Below are positions 8,685 through 17,691 of a stretch of DNA of 35,536 bases, in pieces. This stretch comes from an uncultured Bacteroidales bacterium. Its GTDB lineage: Bacteria > Bacteroidota > Bacteroidia > Bacteroidales > Muribaculaceae. The stretch is from contig URZM01000005.1 in the NCBI GenBank assembly GCA_900552315.1, positions 1 through 35,536 of the forward strand. The letters are read 5' to 3'. Each line of letters begins with the position of its first letter. Position 1 is the stretch's first letter. The position numbers and the translations under genes are program-made. The notes beneath the pieces are model-generated. The model saw only the letters and a list, made by a program, of their open reading frames with translations. It did not search any database and was not told the origin of the DNA.

Positions 8685-10213
8685 AAGGACGCACTCAAAG
8701 CTCTTTGCTGAATATTACAACAGGACTCATAGGTCAGGCTCTTACTCTTCTTGCCTCTTTTGGAGTCAGGACGATTTTTATCTATGAACTGGGTACTACC
8801 TATCTAGGGTTGAGTGGCCTTTTTGGAAATATCCTATCAATACTCTCCTTTACTGAACTTGGATTTGGTCAGGCTATTATATTTGCTCTGTATAAACCGA
8901 TAGCAGAGGGGAATGAGGATAAAATAGGAGCTTTGATGGCCCTGTTCCGCAGGGTTTATCGTTGGATGTTTTGGGTGGTCTTTATTCTTGGACTCTCAAT
9001 AACTCCGTTTTTGGAATATTTTGTGAAGTCTCCGGTTGAGATTCCTCATTTTCATTTCATATACATATTGTATGTTTTGTCATCTGCGGCATCATATCTA
9101 TTTGCCTATAAAAAGAGTCTGCTCTTTGCCAGCCAAAAAACGTATGTCAGCACAGTCATGTCATATTGGTTTGTGATTGGGGGTGCTGTGGCTCAGGTGG
9201 TTGTGCTCCTAATGTGGCACGATTTTATTCTTTATTTGAGTGTACAGATTGCCACTACTATCCTTCAAGACATCGCCATCGCCCGTAAGACTGATCGCTT
9301 CTATCCTTTTCTTGCGACCCATAAAAAGTCTAAACTGCCGAAAGAAGAAATATCAAGTATTAAACGGAATGTCAAGGCTCTTATAATATACAAGATTGGG
9401 ACACTCTCGCTTAATTCGACTGATAATCTTATTATATCAAAGTTCGTTGGACTGCTTCAAGTGGGATTCTATTCTAATTATTGGTTGATATGCACCTCAG
9501 TAAATGGATTTCTGAGTACCATCTTTGGAAACATCACGGCCAGCATAGGAAATTTGAACGCTACTGAGACTGACGACGTTAAGACTCAAATGTTCTTTCG
9601 CATTAACATGGCGACATTCCTTTTTTACGGGGTCTCGTCTATATGTCTCTGCACCTGTATGACACCCTTTATCCTTTTATGGATTGGGGAGGAATACGTT
9701 TTGAGTCCGGCTACCACCTTTATAATAGCCTTTAATCAGTACATTGGGGGGATGTTGTATTCTTCATTTAATTATAGACAGACTATGGGACTGTTTGTTC
9801 AAGGCAAGATGCGACCCATTATATCTGCGGTATTAAATATTGTGCTCTCGATAGTACTTGCAATATATTTCGGATTGCCGGGTGTGCTTTGGGGCACTGC
9901 TTTGACTCGTCTCGCAACCAATGCTTGGTATGATCCGTATATAGTATTTAAACGTGGACTTAAACGCAGTCCCCTCCCTTATTTTAAGGATTACACTATA
10001 AAGACTGTTGCATATTGTGGCGTGTGTGGACTATGCTATTATATTTCAACATTGATTCACATGTCGCGTGTCGCTGATGTCTTGGTAATTTTCGTAGTCA
10101 CTTTGATGGTTTCAACCGTTGTTTTTTTCATTCTATTTGGTCGGACAGCAGAAATACGGTATCTGTATTCTGTGGTGAGAAATTCCAAATCAATTTTACT
10201 TGCTAAACAATGA
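8681..10213 (+). CDS. Wzx-like polysaccharide flippase
   Basis: A 510-residue polytopic membrane protein with about 12-14 hydrophobic helices, belonging to the MOP/MATE exporter superfamily. The N-terminal NITTGLIGQALTLLASFGVRTIFIYELGTTYLGLSGLFGNILSILSF pattern is typical of Wzx proteins in Bacteroidota and Firmicutes loci. It would move the undecaprenyl-diphosphate-linked repeat unit across the inner membrane for the Wzy-like polymerase. ATGA overlaps link it to the genes on both sides. The stretch is AT-richer than the flanks, as is common for wzx genes. Confidence 0.88.
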   Translation: MKGRTQSSLLNITTGLIGQALTLLASFGVRTIFIYELGTTYLGLSGLFGNILSILSFTELGFGQAIIFALYKPIAEGNEDKIGALMALFRRVYRWMFWVVFILGLSITPFLEYFVKSPVEIPHFHFIYILYVLSSAASYLFAYKKSLLFASQKTYVSTVMSYWFVIGGAVAQVVVLLMWHDFILYLSVQIATTILQDIAIARKTDRFYPFLATHKKSKLPKEEISSIKRNVKALIIYKIGTLSLNSTDNLIISKFVGLLQVGFYSNYWLICTSVNGFLSTIFGNITASIGNLNATETDDVKTQMFFRINMATFLFYGVSSICLCTCMTPFILLWIGEEYVLSPATTFIIAFNQYIGGMLYSSFNYRQTMGLFVQGKMRPIISAVLNIVLSIVLAIYFGLPGVLWGTALTRLATNAWYDPYIVFKRGLKRSPLPYFKDYTIKTVAYCGVCGLCYYISTLIHMSRVADVLVIFVVTLMVSTVVFFILFGRTAEIRYLYSVVRNSKSILLAKQ

Positions 10214-10623
10214 TAATTGGATATACTACTGGTGTTTATGATATGTTCCACATCGGGCACCTGAATATTCTGCGTAGGGCAAAGGAACAGTGTGACTATC
10301 TTATTGTAGGTGTGTCCACAGACGAGTTAGTCGAGCGTGAAAAGCATAAGCGTCCGATTATACCTTTTGAGGAGCGTTGCGAGATAGTGAGCGCCATTAG
10401 GTATGTTGACGCGGTTGTCACTCAGCCGGATAAGGACAAGCTCGCGGCATATCACAGACTGCCGCATGGATTTGACAAGATGTTTGTAGGGAGTGACTGG
10501 CAAGGTTCCCCTCAGTGGAAACGCTACGAGGAGCAGTTTTCTCCTTTAGGTGTCGAGATAGTGTATTTGCCTCATACCGACGGTATATCTTCCTCAATTC
10601 TCAGAAGCGAGTTAAAGAAATAA
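10210..10623 (+). CDS. Glycerol-3-phosphate cytidylyltransferase-like nucleotidyltransferase (TagD-like)
   Basis: A 137-residue single-domain nucleotidyltransferase. The HIGH motif is at 14-17 (FHIGHLNILRRAKEQCDYLIVGVSTDEL), and HTDGISSS at 122-129 takes the place of the RTEGISTT signature. The length equals that of TagD. The expected reaction is CTP plus glycerol-3-phosphate to CDP-glycerol, feeding the TagF-like enzyme encoded at 7548-8684. Related enzymes act on other polyol phosphates or choline phosphate, so the exact substrate is inferred from context. It overlaps the flippase gene by ATGA. A non-coding gap of about 100 bp follows. Confidence 0.82.
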   Translation: MIIGYTTGVYDMFHIGHLNILRRAKEQCDYLIVGVSTDELVEREKHKRPIIPFEERCEIVSAIRYVDAVVTQPDKDKLAAYHRLPHGFDKMFVGSDWQGSPQWKRYEEQFSPLGVEIVYLPHTDGISSSILRSELKK

Positions 10624-10670
10624 TTATTACAGGTTATATGAGATTGGCAGTCTGTCTGCTTAAACTCATA

Positions 10671-10716
10671 TTCTATAAGTATCATCTAATATTTTCTATA
10701 AGTATCATCTAATATT
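10671..10716 (+). repeat. Perfect tandem duplication of 23 bp
   Basis: TTCTATAAGTATCATCTAAT plus ATT occurs twice head to tail (10671-10693 and 10694-10716) with no mismatch. The array ends 11 bases before the ATG of the next glycosyltransferase. It fills about half of the only sizeable gap (10624-10727) in this part of the operon and would change the spacing of any signal upstream of that gene. Confidence 0.9.
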
Positions 10717-10727
10717 TCATAGAAGTT

Positions 10728-11789
10728 ATGCGAGAAGAAAAGTTGCTGTGCGGGCCTAAGTTGTCGGTGGTTGTACCGGTGTATAAGGTCGAGAAATTCC
10801 TGTCAAGGTGCATAGACAGTTTGCTTGCTCAGGACTATGAGAATATCGAGGTTGTTCTTGTGGACGATGGTTCTCCGGACAAGTGCCCGGAGATATGTGA
10901 CCGGTATGCCAAGGCAGACAAGAGGGTGAAGGTCGTACATAAATGCAATGGTGGGTTATGTTCGGCACGAAATGCCGGTATCGATGTGTCGACAGGTGAT
11001 TACATTACCTTTGTTGATTCCGATGATTGGGTGGAAAATAACGCCTACACTCCGCTTGTGTCATATATGTTTGATAATCAATTAGATATAATCGGGGGGG
11101 TATATCGTTACGTCCGACCTTGGAAAATTGAGAACAAGGTGCTTCAAAAAACGACTGATGAGAGTGTAAGGGAGCTTTCTCCGGAGCAGGCATTAAACGA
11201 ATTGTATTTCGGCGTACAACAATTCGCACCAATGAGCATTATGGTGTGGAACAAAATATATAGGAAAGAATTGTTTGATGACTTGCATTTTCCTGAGGGA
11301 TATATACACGAGGATGTGTTTATGACACCGTTGCTTTTGGATAAGGCAAAGCGAATAGGTTGCATGGATCATCTCATGTACAATTATAATATCCATCTTG
11401 GAGCGGCATCAACGACGGGAATGGCTGTGAGTCTTCATAAAGTGGAATCAAGCATTGAAATGAATCGTCGAGTCTTTGCGCACTTTGGAAATTCTCCTTT
11501 CCGAAGGATTGCGCACCGTACGGCGTCGCTGTATTTCAATACATTGCTAAATGCCTATTATGAGTGTCATAGGCACAGGAGAATAAGTCCGGACTGGAGA
11601 TGTAAAGAGGTGGAGCTTAGAAGAGATATTACGACTCAAAAGTCTCTGATACAGAGTGTATGCCCGTCTTCGAAGCCTTTTAAGGTATTTTTTGTTTCCT
11701 GTCACCTCTTTTTGGCGCTTAAGGCCGGAACAATAAAAGGCAAGCGGTTGAAATACAGACTGCATTGCATGTTGACAGGGAAAATTTAG
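10728..11789 (+). CDS. Family 2 glycosyltransferase
   Basis: A 353-residue GT2 enzyme: LSVVVPVYKVEKFLSRCI near the start, VDDGS at 45-49, CNGGLCSARNAGIDVSTGDY and DSDD at 97-100. HEDVFMTPLL near 200 marks the acidic motif of the acceptor side. Unlike most genes of the locus it is not overlapped by its upstream neighbour; the 104-bp gap before it carries the 23-bp tandem repeat. The downstream gene starts 8 bases after its stop. Confidence 0.87.
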   Translation: MREEKLLCGPKLSVVVPVYKVEKFLSRCIDSLLAQDYENIEVVLVDDGSPDKCPEICDRYAKADKRVKVVHKCNGGLCSARNAGIDVSTGDYITFVDSDDWVENNAYTPLVSYMFDNQLDIIGGVYRYVRPWKIENKVLQKTTDESVRELSPEQALNELYFGVQQFAPMSIMVWNKIYRKELFDDLHFPEGYIHEDVFMTPLLLDKAKRIGCMDHLMYNYNIHLGAASTTGMAVSLHKVESSIEMNRRVFAHFGNSPFRRIAHRTASLYFNTLLNAYYECHRHRRISPDWRCKEVELRRDITTQKSLIQSVCPSSKPFKVFFVSCHLFLALKAGTIKGKRLKYRLHCMLTGKI

Positions 11790-11797
11790 GATGTTGA

Positions 11798-12529
11798 ATG
11801 ATACCTAAGGTTATACATTATTGCTGGTTCGGAGGGAAGCCTTTGCCGGAGTCGGCGCTGAGGTGTATCGCGTCTTGGAGGCGGTTTTTCCCGGATTATG
11901 AAATCAGGGAGTGGAATGAGGGTAATTTCGAAGTGAACAGCATTCCGTATACCGCTCAGGCTTATGCCGCCGGCAAATATGCTTTTGTGAGCGATTATGC
12001 CCGGTTCAAGATTCTTTACGAACATGGCGGCATCTATTTTGACACCGATGTGGAGGTGATCAAGCCTTTCGACGACATATTGGCTCGCGGCGCTTTCATG
12101 GGATGCGAGTTGGCTGCGCCGGAGGGCGGCGTGGCCCCCGGTCTCGGTCTGGGGGCGGCCCCCGGCCTCGGCCTGTACAAAGAACTGCTTGACAGGTATA
12201 AGGTTTTGGAGTTCGTCCGGGAGGACGGAAATCTCAATCTTACCACTATTGTGACGTATACCACGGATTTGTTGGTTGAACACGGACTCAAGCCGAGTAA
12301 TGAGATTCAGTCTGTGGCCGGTATCAACATATATCCCAAGGAGTATTTCTGTCCTTTAGATAACAATACTGGAAAATTAGACATTACGCAGAGCACTCAT
12401 TCGATACATTGGTACAGCAAAACTTGGGTAGATATCCCAGTCTGGAGAATCAAGGTGTCGAGGTTGGCACATCGATGGCTGGGATATAGTCTTTCAGGTA
12501 AAATGCGAAGGCTGCTTCGCATCAAATAA
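11798..12529 (+). CDS. Family 32-type glycosyltransferase (OCH1/capsular sugar-binding DXD protein)
   Basis: A 243-residue protein beginning MIPKVIHYCWFGGKPLP, the signature of the DXD sugar-transferase group of GT32 found in capsule loci. AFVSDYARFKILYEHGGIYFDTDVEV at 62-87 holds the DTD metal site at 82-84. Bases 12134-12151 and 12158-12175 are an imperfect direct repeat that duplicates a Pro-Gly-Leu-Gly-Leu segment in the protein, just after the DXD domain. The reaction is expected to be retaining transfer of a hexose, with unknown specificity. Confidence 0.83.
   Translation: MIPKVIHYCWFGGKPLPESALRCIASWRRFFPDYEIREWNEGNFEVNSIPYTAQAYAAGKYAFVSDYARFKILYEHGGIYFDTDVEVIKPFDDILARGAFMGCELAAPEGGVAPGLGLGAAPGLGLYKELLDRYKVLEFVREDGNLNLTTIVTYTTDLLVEHGLKPSNEIQSVAGINIYPKEYFCPLDNNTGKLDITQSTHSIHWYSKTWVDIPVWRIKVSRLAHRWLGYSLSGKMRRLLRIK
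12134..12175 (+). repeat. Imperfect in-frame 24-bp-period repeat inside the GT32 gene
   Basis: Two 18-base segments, GCCCCCGGTCTCGGTCTG and GCCCCCGGCCTCGGCCTG, lie 24 bases apart and differ at two positions. The period is a multiple of three, so the reading frame is kept and APGLGLG is followed by APGLGLY. A slippage-type duplication is the simplest cause. Confidence 0.8.
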
Positions 12530-12541
12530 CGAGATTCGGCA

Positions 12542-13102
12542 ATGATTCCATCTGGATTAAAGAGATTGCTTCGCAGGTTGGTTTTTCGGCTCCGTGCGGA
12601 TTTCACTACCGAGGATCTTGTGAAGCGAGGCTTGGTGGTGGGCGATAATTTCTTGCGGATGCATGGCGTGATTCTGGACCCATCGCATTGCTGGCTGATT
12701 ACGGTTGGCGATAATGTGACGCTCGCCCCGAGGGTACATGTCTTGTGTCACGACGCCTCTACATGCCGTCCTTTGGGCTATGCGAGAATAGGGCGCGTGA
12801 CTATCGGTGACAATGTGTTTGTCGGCGCGGAGTCTGTCATTCTTCCGGGTGTGCGCATAGGCAGCAATGTGGTGATAGGGGCGAACGCTACTGTGACAAA
12901 GGACGTACCGGACAATTCTGTCGCTGTCGGTTCTCCGGCGGTTGTTGTGGGCACTTATGAAGATTTCGTCAACAGAAACCGCGCCCTTATGCAGACGCGC
13001 CCCTGTTATGAGGAAGAGTTCACTTTGCGGGCTGACATCGACGATGCCAAGAAGCGTCAGATGAGGCAGGAGCTGGAGGATGGCGTAGGTTTCGTGAAAT
13101 AA
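12542..13102 (+). CDS. Hexapeptide-repeat acyltransferase (maltose/galactoside O-acetyltransferase type)
   Basis: A 186-residue left-handed beta-helix enzyme. Hexapeptide turns are seen in VGDNVTLAPRVHVLCHD, IGRVTIGDNVFVGAESVILPGVRIGSNVVIGANATVTKDV and the closing DNSVAVGSPAVVV. The histidine in CHDAS sits where this group has its catalytic base. It probably O-acetylates a sugar of the repeat unit with acetyl-CoA. It starts 12 bases after the GT32 gene and overlaps the next start by one base (TAATG). Confidence 0.83.
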   Translation: MIPSGLKRLLRRLVFRLRADFTTEDLVKRGLVVGDNFLRMHGVILDPSHCWLITVGDNVTLAPRVHVLCHDASTCRPLGYARIGRVTIGDNVFVGAESVILPGVRIGSNVVIGANATVTKDVPDNSVAVGSPAVVVGTYEDFVNRNRALMQTRPCYEEEFTLRADIDDAKKRQMRQELEDGVGFVK

Positions 13103-13908
13103 TGGATATGGATATACGCATTTCTGTGATAATGGGGGTGTACAATTGCGCTCCCACGCTTGCCGAGGCCTTGGACTCGCTGTTGGCCCAGACTTATCAG
13201 GGATTCAAGGTCATAATGTGTGACGATGGCTCGATAGACAATACGCGTGATGTGGCCCAGAGTTATGTAGACCGTTATCCGGGGCAGTTTATTCTAATCC
13301 GGAATGAACGGAACATGGGACTCAATTATACTTTGAACCACTGTTTGGAATATGCTGACACGGAGTATGTCGCGCGCATGGATGGCGATGACATATCTTT
13401 GCCTGAACGTTTTGAGAGAGAGTTGGCTTTCCTGGATGAGCATCCGGAGATTGCCATAGTCAGCACTCCTATGATTTATTTTGATGAGGATGGTGAGTTC
13501 AGGAGAGATGGTGGAAGGATGTATTATCCCACTAAAAGGAGTTTTAAATACGGCTCACCATTTTGCCATGCTCCATGTATGGTACGGAAAGAGGCCTATT
13601 GCGCTGTGCACGGATATACGGTGGCAAAAGCGTTGTTGGGCGTTGAGGATTATCACCTGTGGTTCAAGATGTATGCAAAGGGTTACAAAGGCTGTATCTT
13701 GGCGGAGCCGTATTACATGATGCGGGACGATAGGAATGCTGCATCCCGAAGGACATTGATCAGGTATGTTCGAGTCAGTCGGGTTATGTCAAGAGGGTTC
13801 AGGATGTTGCACATGCCGTTTTATACCCAGATTTATGCTCTCCGACCTATCATCATAGCGCTATTACCCAAATGCATATATAATTTATTCCATAGATCCA
13901 ATCGATGA
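13102..13908 (+). CDS. Family 2 glycosyltransferase
   Basis: A 268-residue GT2 enzyme with ISVIMGVYNCAPTLAEALDSLLAQTY near the start, CDDGS at 40-44 and a DGDD metal site at 94-97 in ARMDGDDISLPERFERE. This form, RMDxDD, is shared with the GT2 half of the fused enzyme at 3691-5949, so the two are probably related paralogues. A second in-frame ATG lies two codons downstream. It ends in an ATGA overlap with the next gene. Confidence 0.87.
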   Translation: MDMDIRISVIMGVYNCAPTLAEALDSLLAQTYQGFKVIMCDDGSIDNTRDVAQSYVDRYPGQFILIRNERNMGLNYTLNHCLEYADTEYVARMDGDDISLPERFERELAFLDEHPEIAIVSTPMIYFDEDGEFRRDGGRMYYPTKRSFKYGSPFCHAPCMVRKEAYCAVHGYTVAKALLGVEDYHLWFKMYAKGYKGCILAEPYYMMRDDRNAASRRTLIRYVRVSRVMSRGFRMLHMPFYTQIYALRPIIIALLPKCIYNLFHRSNR

Positions 13909-15044
13909 AACACATAGTTTTTTGCTGTACAGTACCGGAAACGTTTTCTTTTTCGAGAGTGCTTATTCCCAAACTGAAACGAGAATATGGAAGAATTACT
14001 TTGGTCAGCTCGGAAGGGGATAAACTTAAGAGAATTGCCGAGAGTCTGGGTGTTGAGTATCGTGAGGCTCCGTTCTACAGGGGCATGAATCCTTGGAGGG
14101 ATTTGATTGCTGTTAGAAAGCTATATTTAGTGCTTAGAGAACTTAAGCCAGACATTTTGATTGGCGCAACTCCGAAGGCTTCTCTAATATCTATGGTGGC
14201 AGGGAAGATGGCAGGAGTGTCGAGACGCATTTATCATATATATGGACTCCCGTATGAAACAGCCAAAGGTATACGGCAAAAAATGCTGTTCGCTGTGGAA
14301 AGAATAACTGGCTCGTGTGCGACGCATGTCGTGACTATTGCTTCATCGGTGAAAGAGAGTACATTGAACCATAGACTTTTTGCATCACGTAAAATGCATC
14401 AAAGAGGATTCCTTACAATCGGAGGGGTTGATATAAATAGATTCAATCCCGAATCCCTTAAGGAAGAAGGGGTGAAGCTCCGGCATGAATGGAATATTCC
14501 TGATGATGCTTTTGTCATAGGCTATGTCGCTCGGTTTACTTACGACAAGGGCTTCTGCGACTTGATAGACATTTGGAATAGAGTGAGGCATCACAATAAT
14601 ATGTATTTGCTGGTGGTAGGAAAGATGGATGAGCGTGTACCTTTGCCTCATGGACTTGTTGAGCGTTTTTTCTCTGATGAGCGTGTATGCAATCTTGGGT
14701 TTCGTTCGGATGTAGAAAGATGCTTTTCGGCGATGGATATGTTCCTATTCCCATCGTATCGTGAAGGATTCGGGAATGTCAGCATTGAAGCGTCAGCGAT
14801 GGGTGTTCCCGTGGTCACATATGATGTGACAGGGTGCAGAGATGCCGTAGAAAACAATGTCACGGGTTTCGTTGTGCCATTCAAGGATTATGACGCATTG
14901 GAGCATAAGATAGAGGATCTGTACAGCAACCATGAATTGAGATTGAGTTTAGGAGAAAAGGGCCGGGCACGTGTATGCAAATTTTTTTCAGATGAAATTG
15001 TGGCTCATAATTTTTTACAGACTATTAAGTCAGAGATTCTGTAA
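13905..15044 (+). CDS. Family 4 glycosyltransferase
   Basis: A 379-residue GT-B enzyme. The N-terminal half has the acceptor-domain pattern DILIGATPKASLISMVAGKMAGVSRRIYHIYG. The C-terminal half has GYVARFTYDKGFCDLI and the donor-site EGFGNVSIE near 287-295 (EX7E), then GCRDAVENNVTGFVVP. The order resembles GT4 enzymes that act early, just after the priming sugar, on the lipid-linked intermediate. Its place directly upstream of the dehydratase and priming-enzyme genes fits that idea but does not prove it. Confidence 0.87.
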   Translation: MKHIVFCCTVPETFSFSRVLIPKLKREYGRITLVSSEGDKLKRIAESLGVEYREAPFYRGMNPWRDLIAVRKLYLVLRELKPDILIGATPKASLISMVAGKMAGVSRRIYHIYGLPYETAKGIRQKMLFAVERITGSCATHVVTIASSVKESTLNHRLFASRKMHQRGFLTIGGVDINRFNPESLKEEGVKLRHEWNIPDDAFVIGYVARFTYDKGFCDLIDIWNRVRHHNNMYLLVVGKMDERVPLPHGLVERFFSDERVCNLGFRSDVERCFSAMDMFLFPSYREGFGNVSIEASAMGVPVVTYDVTGCRDAVENNVTGFVVPFKDYDALEHKIEDLYSNHELRLSLGEKGRARVCKFFSDEIVAHNFLQTIKSEIL

Positions 15045-15070
15045 ACAAGGTATTGGATTTAAGTGTGTGG

Positions 15071-17005
15071 ATGACAATGCATTTCAAACTAAATCCGTTG
15101 CATAGGGCATTTTCGTGGTATTTCAGCAGGGGGGCGCTCCCTTATTGGGCTATACTTGTGTTGGATTGCTTGATTATTGTTTTCTCAGCTGTCTTTGCGT
15201 TTGCGCTTAACCATGGAGCACTGGAGACACTGAGGCAATGGCCGGACATGTTGTTGACATTGTGCTTTTTCCTGGTTGTGTTCTTGGTGTGTTTCAGGGC
15301 TTTCAAGACGTATATGGGGATTATCAGGTTTTCTTCGTTTGTGGATTTGCAGCGGCTTGGCACAGCGTTGTTTTCCGGCATGGCGCTGGTGATGATTCTC
15401 CAGTATTTGATTGTCCCTCAAGTGGCGCTTGTCGAGTTCCTGTTTTCTGACATGCTCTTGGCTGTACTGATGGCCCTCGCGCTTATGTGGTGTGTCAGGA
15501 TTGTGGTAAAAAGGATTTTTGACATCACGATAAGGCAGGACAGCGGGGCTCGGAGTGCTTTTGTATATGGTGTCATGACGGGCGGCGTGGCGTTGGCCAA
15601 GAGTATAAGCAGGCCCGGGTCCAAGTTTGTGCTCGCCGGGTTTGTCAGTGATGACGAGCATCTGAAGAACCGTTGCCTAATGGGAGTGCCGGTCTTCAGG
15701 AATGGTGAGAGGGTTGTGACGGAGATGCTCAGGCGCAATGTGAGTTGCCTACTTGTTTCGCCGTTCAAGCGGGATGCCATAAGGAATAACAATACATTCG
15801 TAAGCGCTCTTTTAGATGCCGGCATTAAGATATACATGATGCCTGTCGCTACGGAGTGGGACGGACATTCACGTCTTTCGCACCATCAACTTGAGGAGGT
15901 GAGGATAGAGGATCTGCTGCCTCGTGCGGAAATTGAGGTCGACATGGAGACGATAGGGAAGATGCTGAGGGGAAAGAGAATCCTGGTGACCGGAGCGGCG
16001 GGAAGCATAGGCAGTGAGATTGCCCGTCAGGTGGCTGGCTTTGTGCCGGAGTCTTTGGTCTTGATTGACCAGGCGGAAACGCCTCTTCACGATATTCGGT
16101 TGATGATGGCACGCAAGTTCGGTGACGTCCATTCCTATACAGTAGTCGCAGATATATGCAATGCCGATGTGATGGATAAGGTTTTCAGCCGGTATAGGCC
16201 GGAATACGTGTTTCATGCGGCTGCTTATAAACATGTGCCGATGATGGAGGACAATCCCATGGAGAGCGTACGCAACAATGTGTATGGCACAAAGGTGCTG
16301 GCGGATGTGTCGTTGAAATATGGTGTCAATAAGTTTGTGATGGTTTCGACGGACAAGGCTGTAAATCCGACCAATGTGATGGGCTGTTCCAAGAGAATCT
16401 GCGAAATCTATGTGCAGAGCCTGGACGAAGTGGTGGCGTGTGGAAATGTTAGAGGTGTCACGCGCTTTGTGACAACTCGTTTTGGGAATGTCTTGGGCAG
16501 CAACGGGTCTGTGATACCTATATTTCAGGAGCAGATAAAGAGGGGAGGCCCGGTGACTGTGACCCATCCGGATATCATACGTTTTTTCATGCTTATCCCG
16601 GAGGCGTGCAAACTTGTGCTTGAGGCTGGGAGCATGGGGCATGGCGGCGAGATATTTGTGTTTGACATGGGCGAACCGGTAAGGATAGCGGATATGGCTA
16701 AAAGGATGATACAGCTTAGCGGGGCCAATGATGTGGAAATCAGGTTTACCGGCCTTCGGGATGGTGAGAAATTATACGAAGAGGTGTTGAACGATGAGGA
16801 AACGACATTACCCACATTCCATCCCAAGATAAAGATCGCAAAGGTCAGGAAATTTGATTATCCCGAGGTTTGCGCCCAAGTAGATAAGCTGATTTCAGAC
16901 ACGCGATTGGGCGATGACATGCTTACGGTTCGTGAGATGAAAATGATTGTCCCTGAGTTCAGGAGTCAACATTCGAAATATGAGGCTTTGGATTGTGGGG
17001 AATGA
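15071..17005 (+). CDS. Membrane-bound nucleotide-sugar 4,6-dehydratase (WbpM/PglF/CapD family)
   Basis: About 644 residues. Four hydrophobic segments fill roughly the first 150 residues, followed by a CoA-binding-like Rossmann region and then the SDR catalytic domain. TGAAGSIG at about 307-314 binds NAD(P). The catalytic set is S426, M437 and K441, so the usual tyrosine is replaced by methionine, as in WbpM. The reaction is UDP-GlcNAc to UDP-4-keto-6-deoxy-GlcNAc, the first step to bacillosamine, QuiNAc or FucNAc. The frame opens at a TTG (15053), but ATG 15071 is preferred. It overlaps the priming-enzyme gene by ATGA. Confidence 0.9.
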   Translation: MTMHFKLNPLHRAFSWYFSRGALPYWAILVLDCLIIVFSAVFAFALNHGALETLRQWPDMLLTLCFFLVVFLVCFRAFKTYMGIIRFSSFVDLQRLGTALFSGMALVMILQYLIVPQVALVEFLFSDMLLAVLMALALMWCVRIVVKRIFDITIRQDSGARSAFVYGVMTGGVALAKSISRPGSKFVLAGFVSDDEHLKNRCLMGVPVFRNGERVVTEMLRRNVSCLLVSPFKRDAIRNNNTFVSALLDAGIKIYMMPVATEWDGHSRLSHHQLEEVRIEDLLPRAEIEVDMETIGKMLRGKRILVTGAAGSIGSEIARQVAGFVPESLVLIDQAETPLHDIRLMMARKFGDVHSYTVVADICNADVMDKVFSRYRPEYVFHAAAYKHVPMMEDNPMESVRNNVYGTKVLADVSLKYGVNKFVMVSTDKAVNPTNVMGCSKRICEIYVQSLDEVVACGNVRGVTRFVTTRFGNVLGSNGSVIPIFQEQIKRGGPVTVTHPDIIRFFMLIPEACKLVLEAGSMGHGGEIFVFDMGEPVRIADMAKRMIQLSGANDVEIRFTGLRDGEKLYEEVLNDEETTLPTFHPKIKIAKVRKFDYPEVCAQVDKLISDTRLGDDMLTVREMKMIVPEFRSQHSKYEALDCGE

Positions 17006-17625
17006 CTGTGATGGGGCTTTATCGTAGTTTTTTCAAGAGGGTTGTCGATGTCTCGGTCTCGGGTGGGGCTTTGCTTGTGCTTGCGTTGCCGTTGGGGTTG
17101 GTGGCCTTGTGGCTGCATTTTGCCAACAAGGGTGCGGGCGTGTTTTTCCGGCAGGAGAGGCCGGGGAAGGGTGGAAAGATTTTCCGGGTGGTCAAGTTCA
17201 AGACCATGACGGATGAGAGGGGGGCTGACGGCAGGCTGCTGCCGGACGCTGAGCGGCTCACCCGAGTGGGCCGGTTCGTGCGGTCCACATCCATAGACGA
17301 GCTGCCGCAGCTTTGGAACGTGCTGAAGGGTGAGATGTCCTTGATAGGGCCGCGTCCGCTGCTGGTGCAGTATCTGCCGCTGTATTCGGCGGAGCAGGCC
17401 CGCAGGCATGAGGTGCGGCCGGGCATCACGGGGTGGGCGCAGTGCCACGGGCGCAACGCGATCACTTGGCAGAGGAAATTCGAGCTTGACGTGTGGTATG
17501 TGGACCACATGTCGTTCATCACTGATTGCAGGGTGGTGTTGACTACAATAAAGAAAGTGCTGGGCCGCGCGGACATAAATTCAGCCACAGCGGCGACCAT
17601 GGAGGCTTTCAACGGACACAACTGA
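17002..17625 (+). CDS. Priming undecaprenyl-phosphate sugar-1-phosphate transferase (PglC-like)
   Basis: A 207-residue monotopic phosphoglycosyl transferase of the bacterial sugar transferase family (PF02397). The N-terminal membrane segment is at about 10-40, FKTM at about 66-69, the catalytic Asp-Glu pair at 99-100 in STSIDELPQLWN, then GEMSLIGPRPL and RPGITGWAQCHGRN. The short form, with a single hydrophobic stretch, resembles PglC rather than WbaP. It starts the lipid-linked repeat unit, probably with the 6-deoxy amino sugar made from the dehydratase product. The ATG at 17002 overlaps the previous stop. Confidence 0.9.
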   Translation: MTVMGLYRSFFKRVVDVSVSGGALLVLALPLGLVALWLHFANKGAGVFFRQERPGKGGKIFRVVKFKTMTDERGADGRLLPDAERLTRVGRFVRSTSIDELPQLWNVLKGEMSLIGPRPLLVQYLPLYSAEQARRHEVRPGITGWAQCHGRNAITWQRKFELDVWYVDHMSFITDCRVVLTTIKKVLGRADINSATAATMEAFNGHN

Positions 17626-17675
17626 CATGGATGCTGAACCAGTATGGACATGCAAGTATTAGAAGACATCGTGTG

Positions 17676-17691
17676 AAGTATAAATTAAATT
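17676..17691 (+). repeat. 16-bp repeat, copy 1, upstream of the PglD-like gene
   Basis: AAGTATAAATTAAATT is identical to 18499-18514. Both copies are followed within about 15 bases by TTACTTA. The two copies flank the PglD-like gene, 823 bp apart. Confidence 0.85.
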
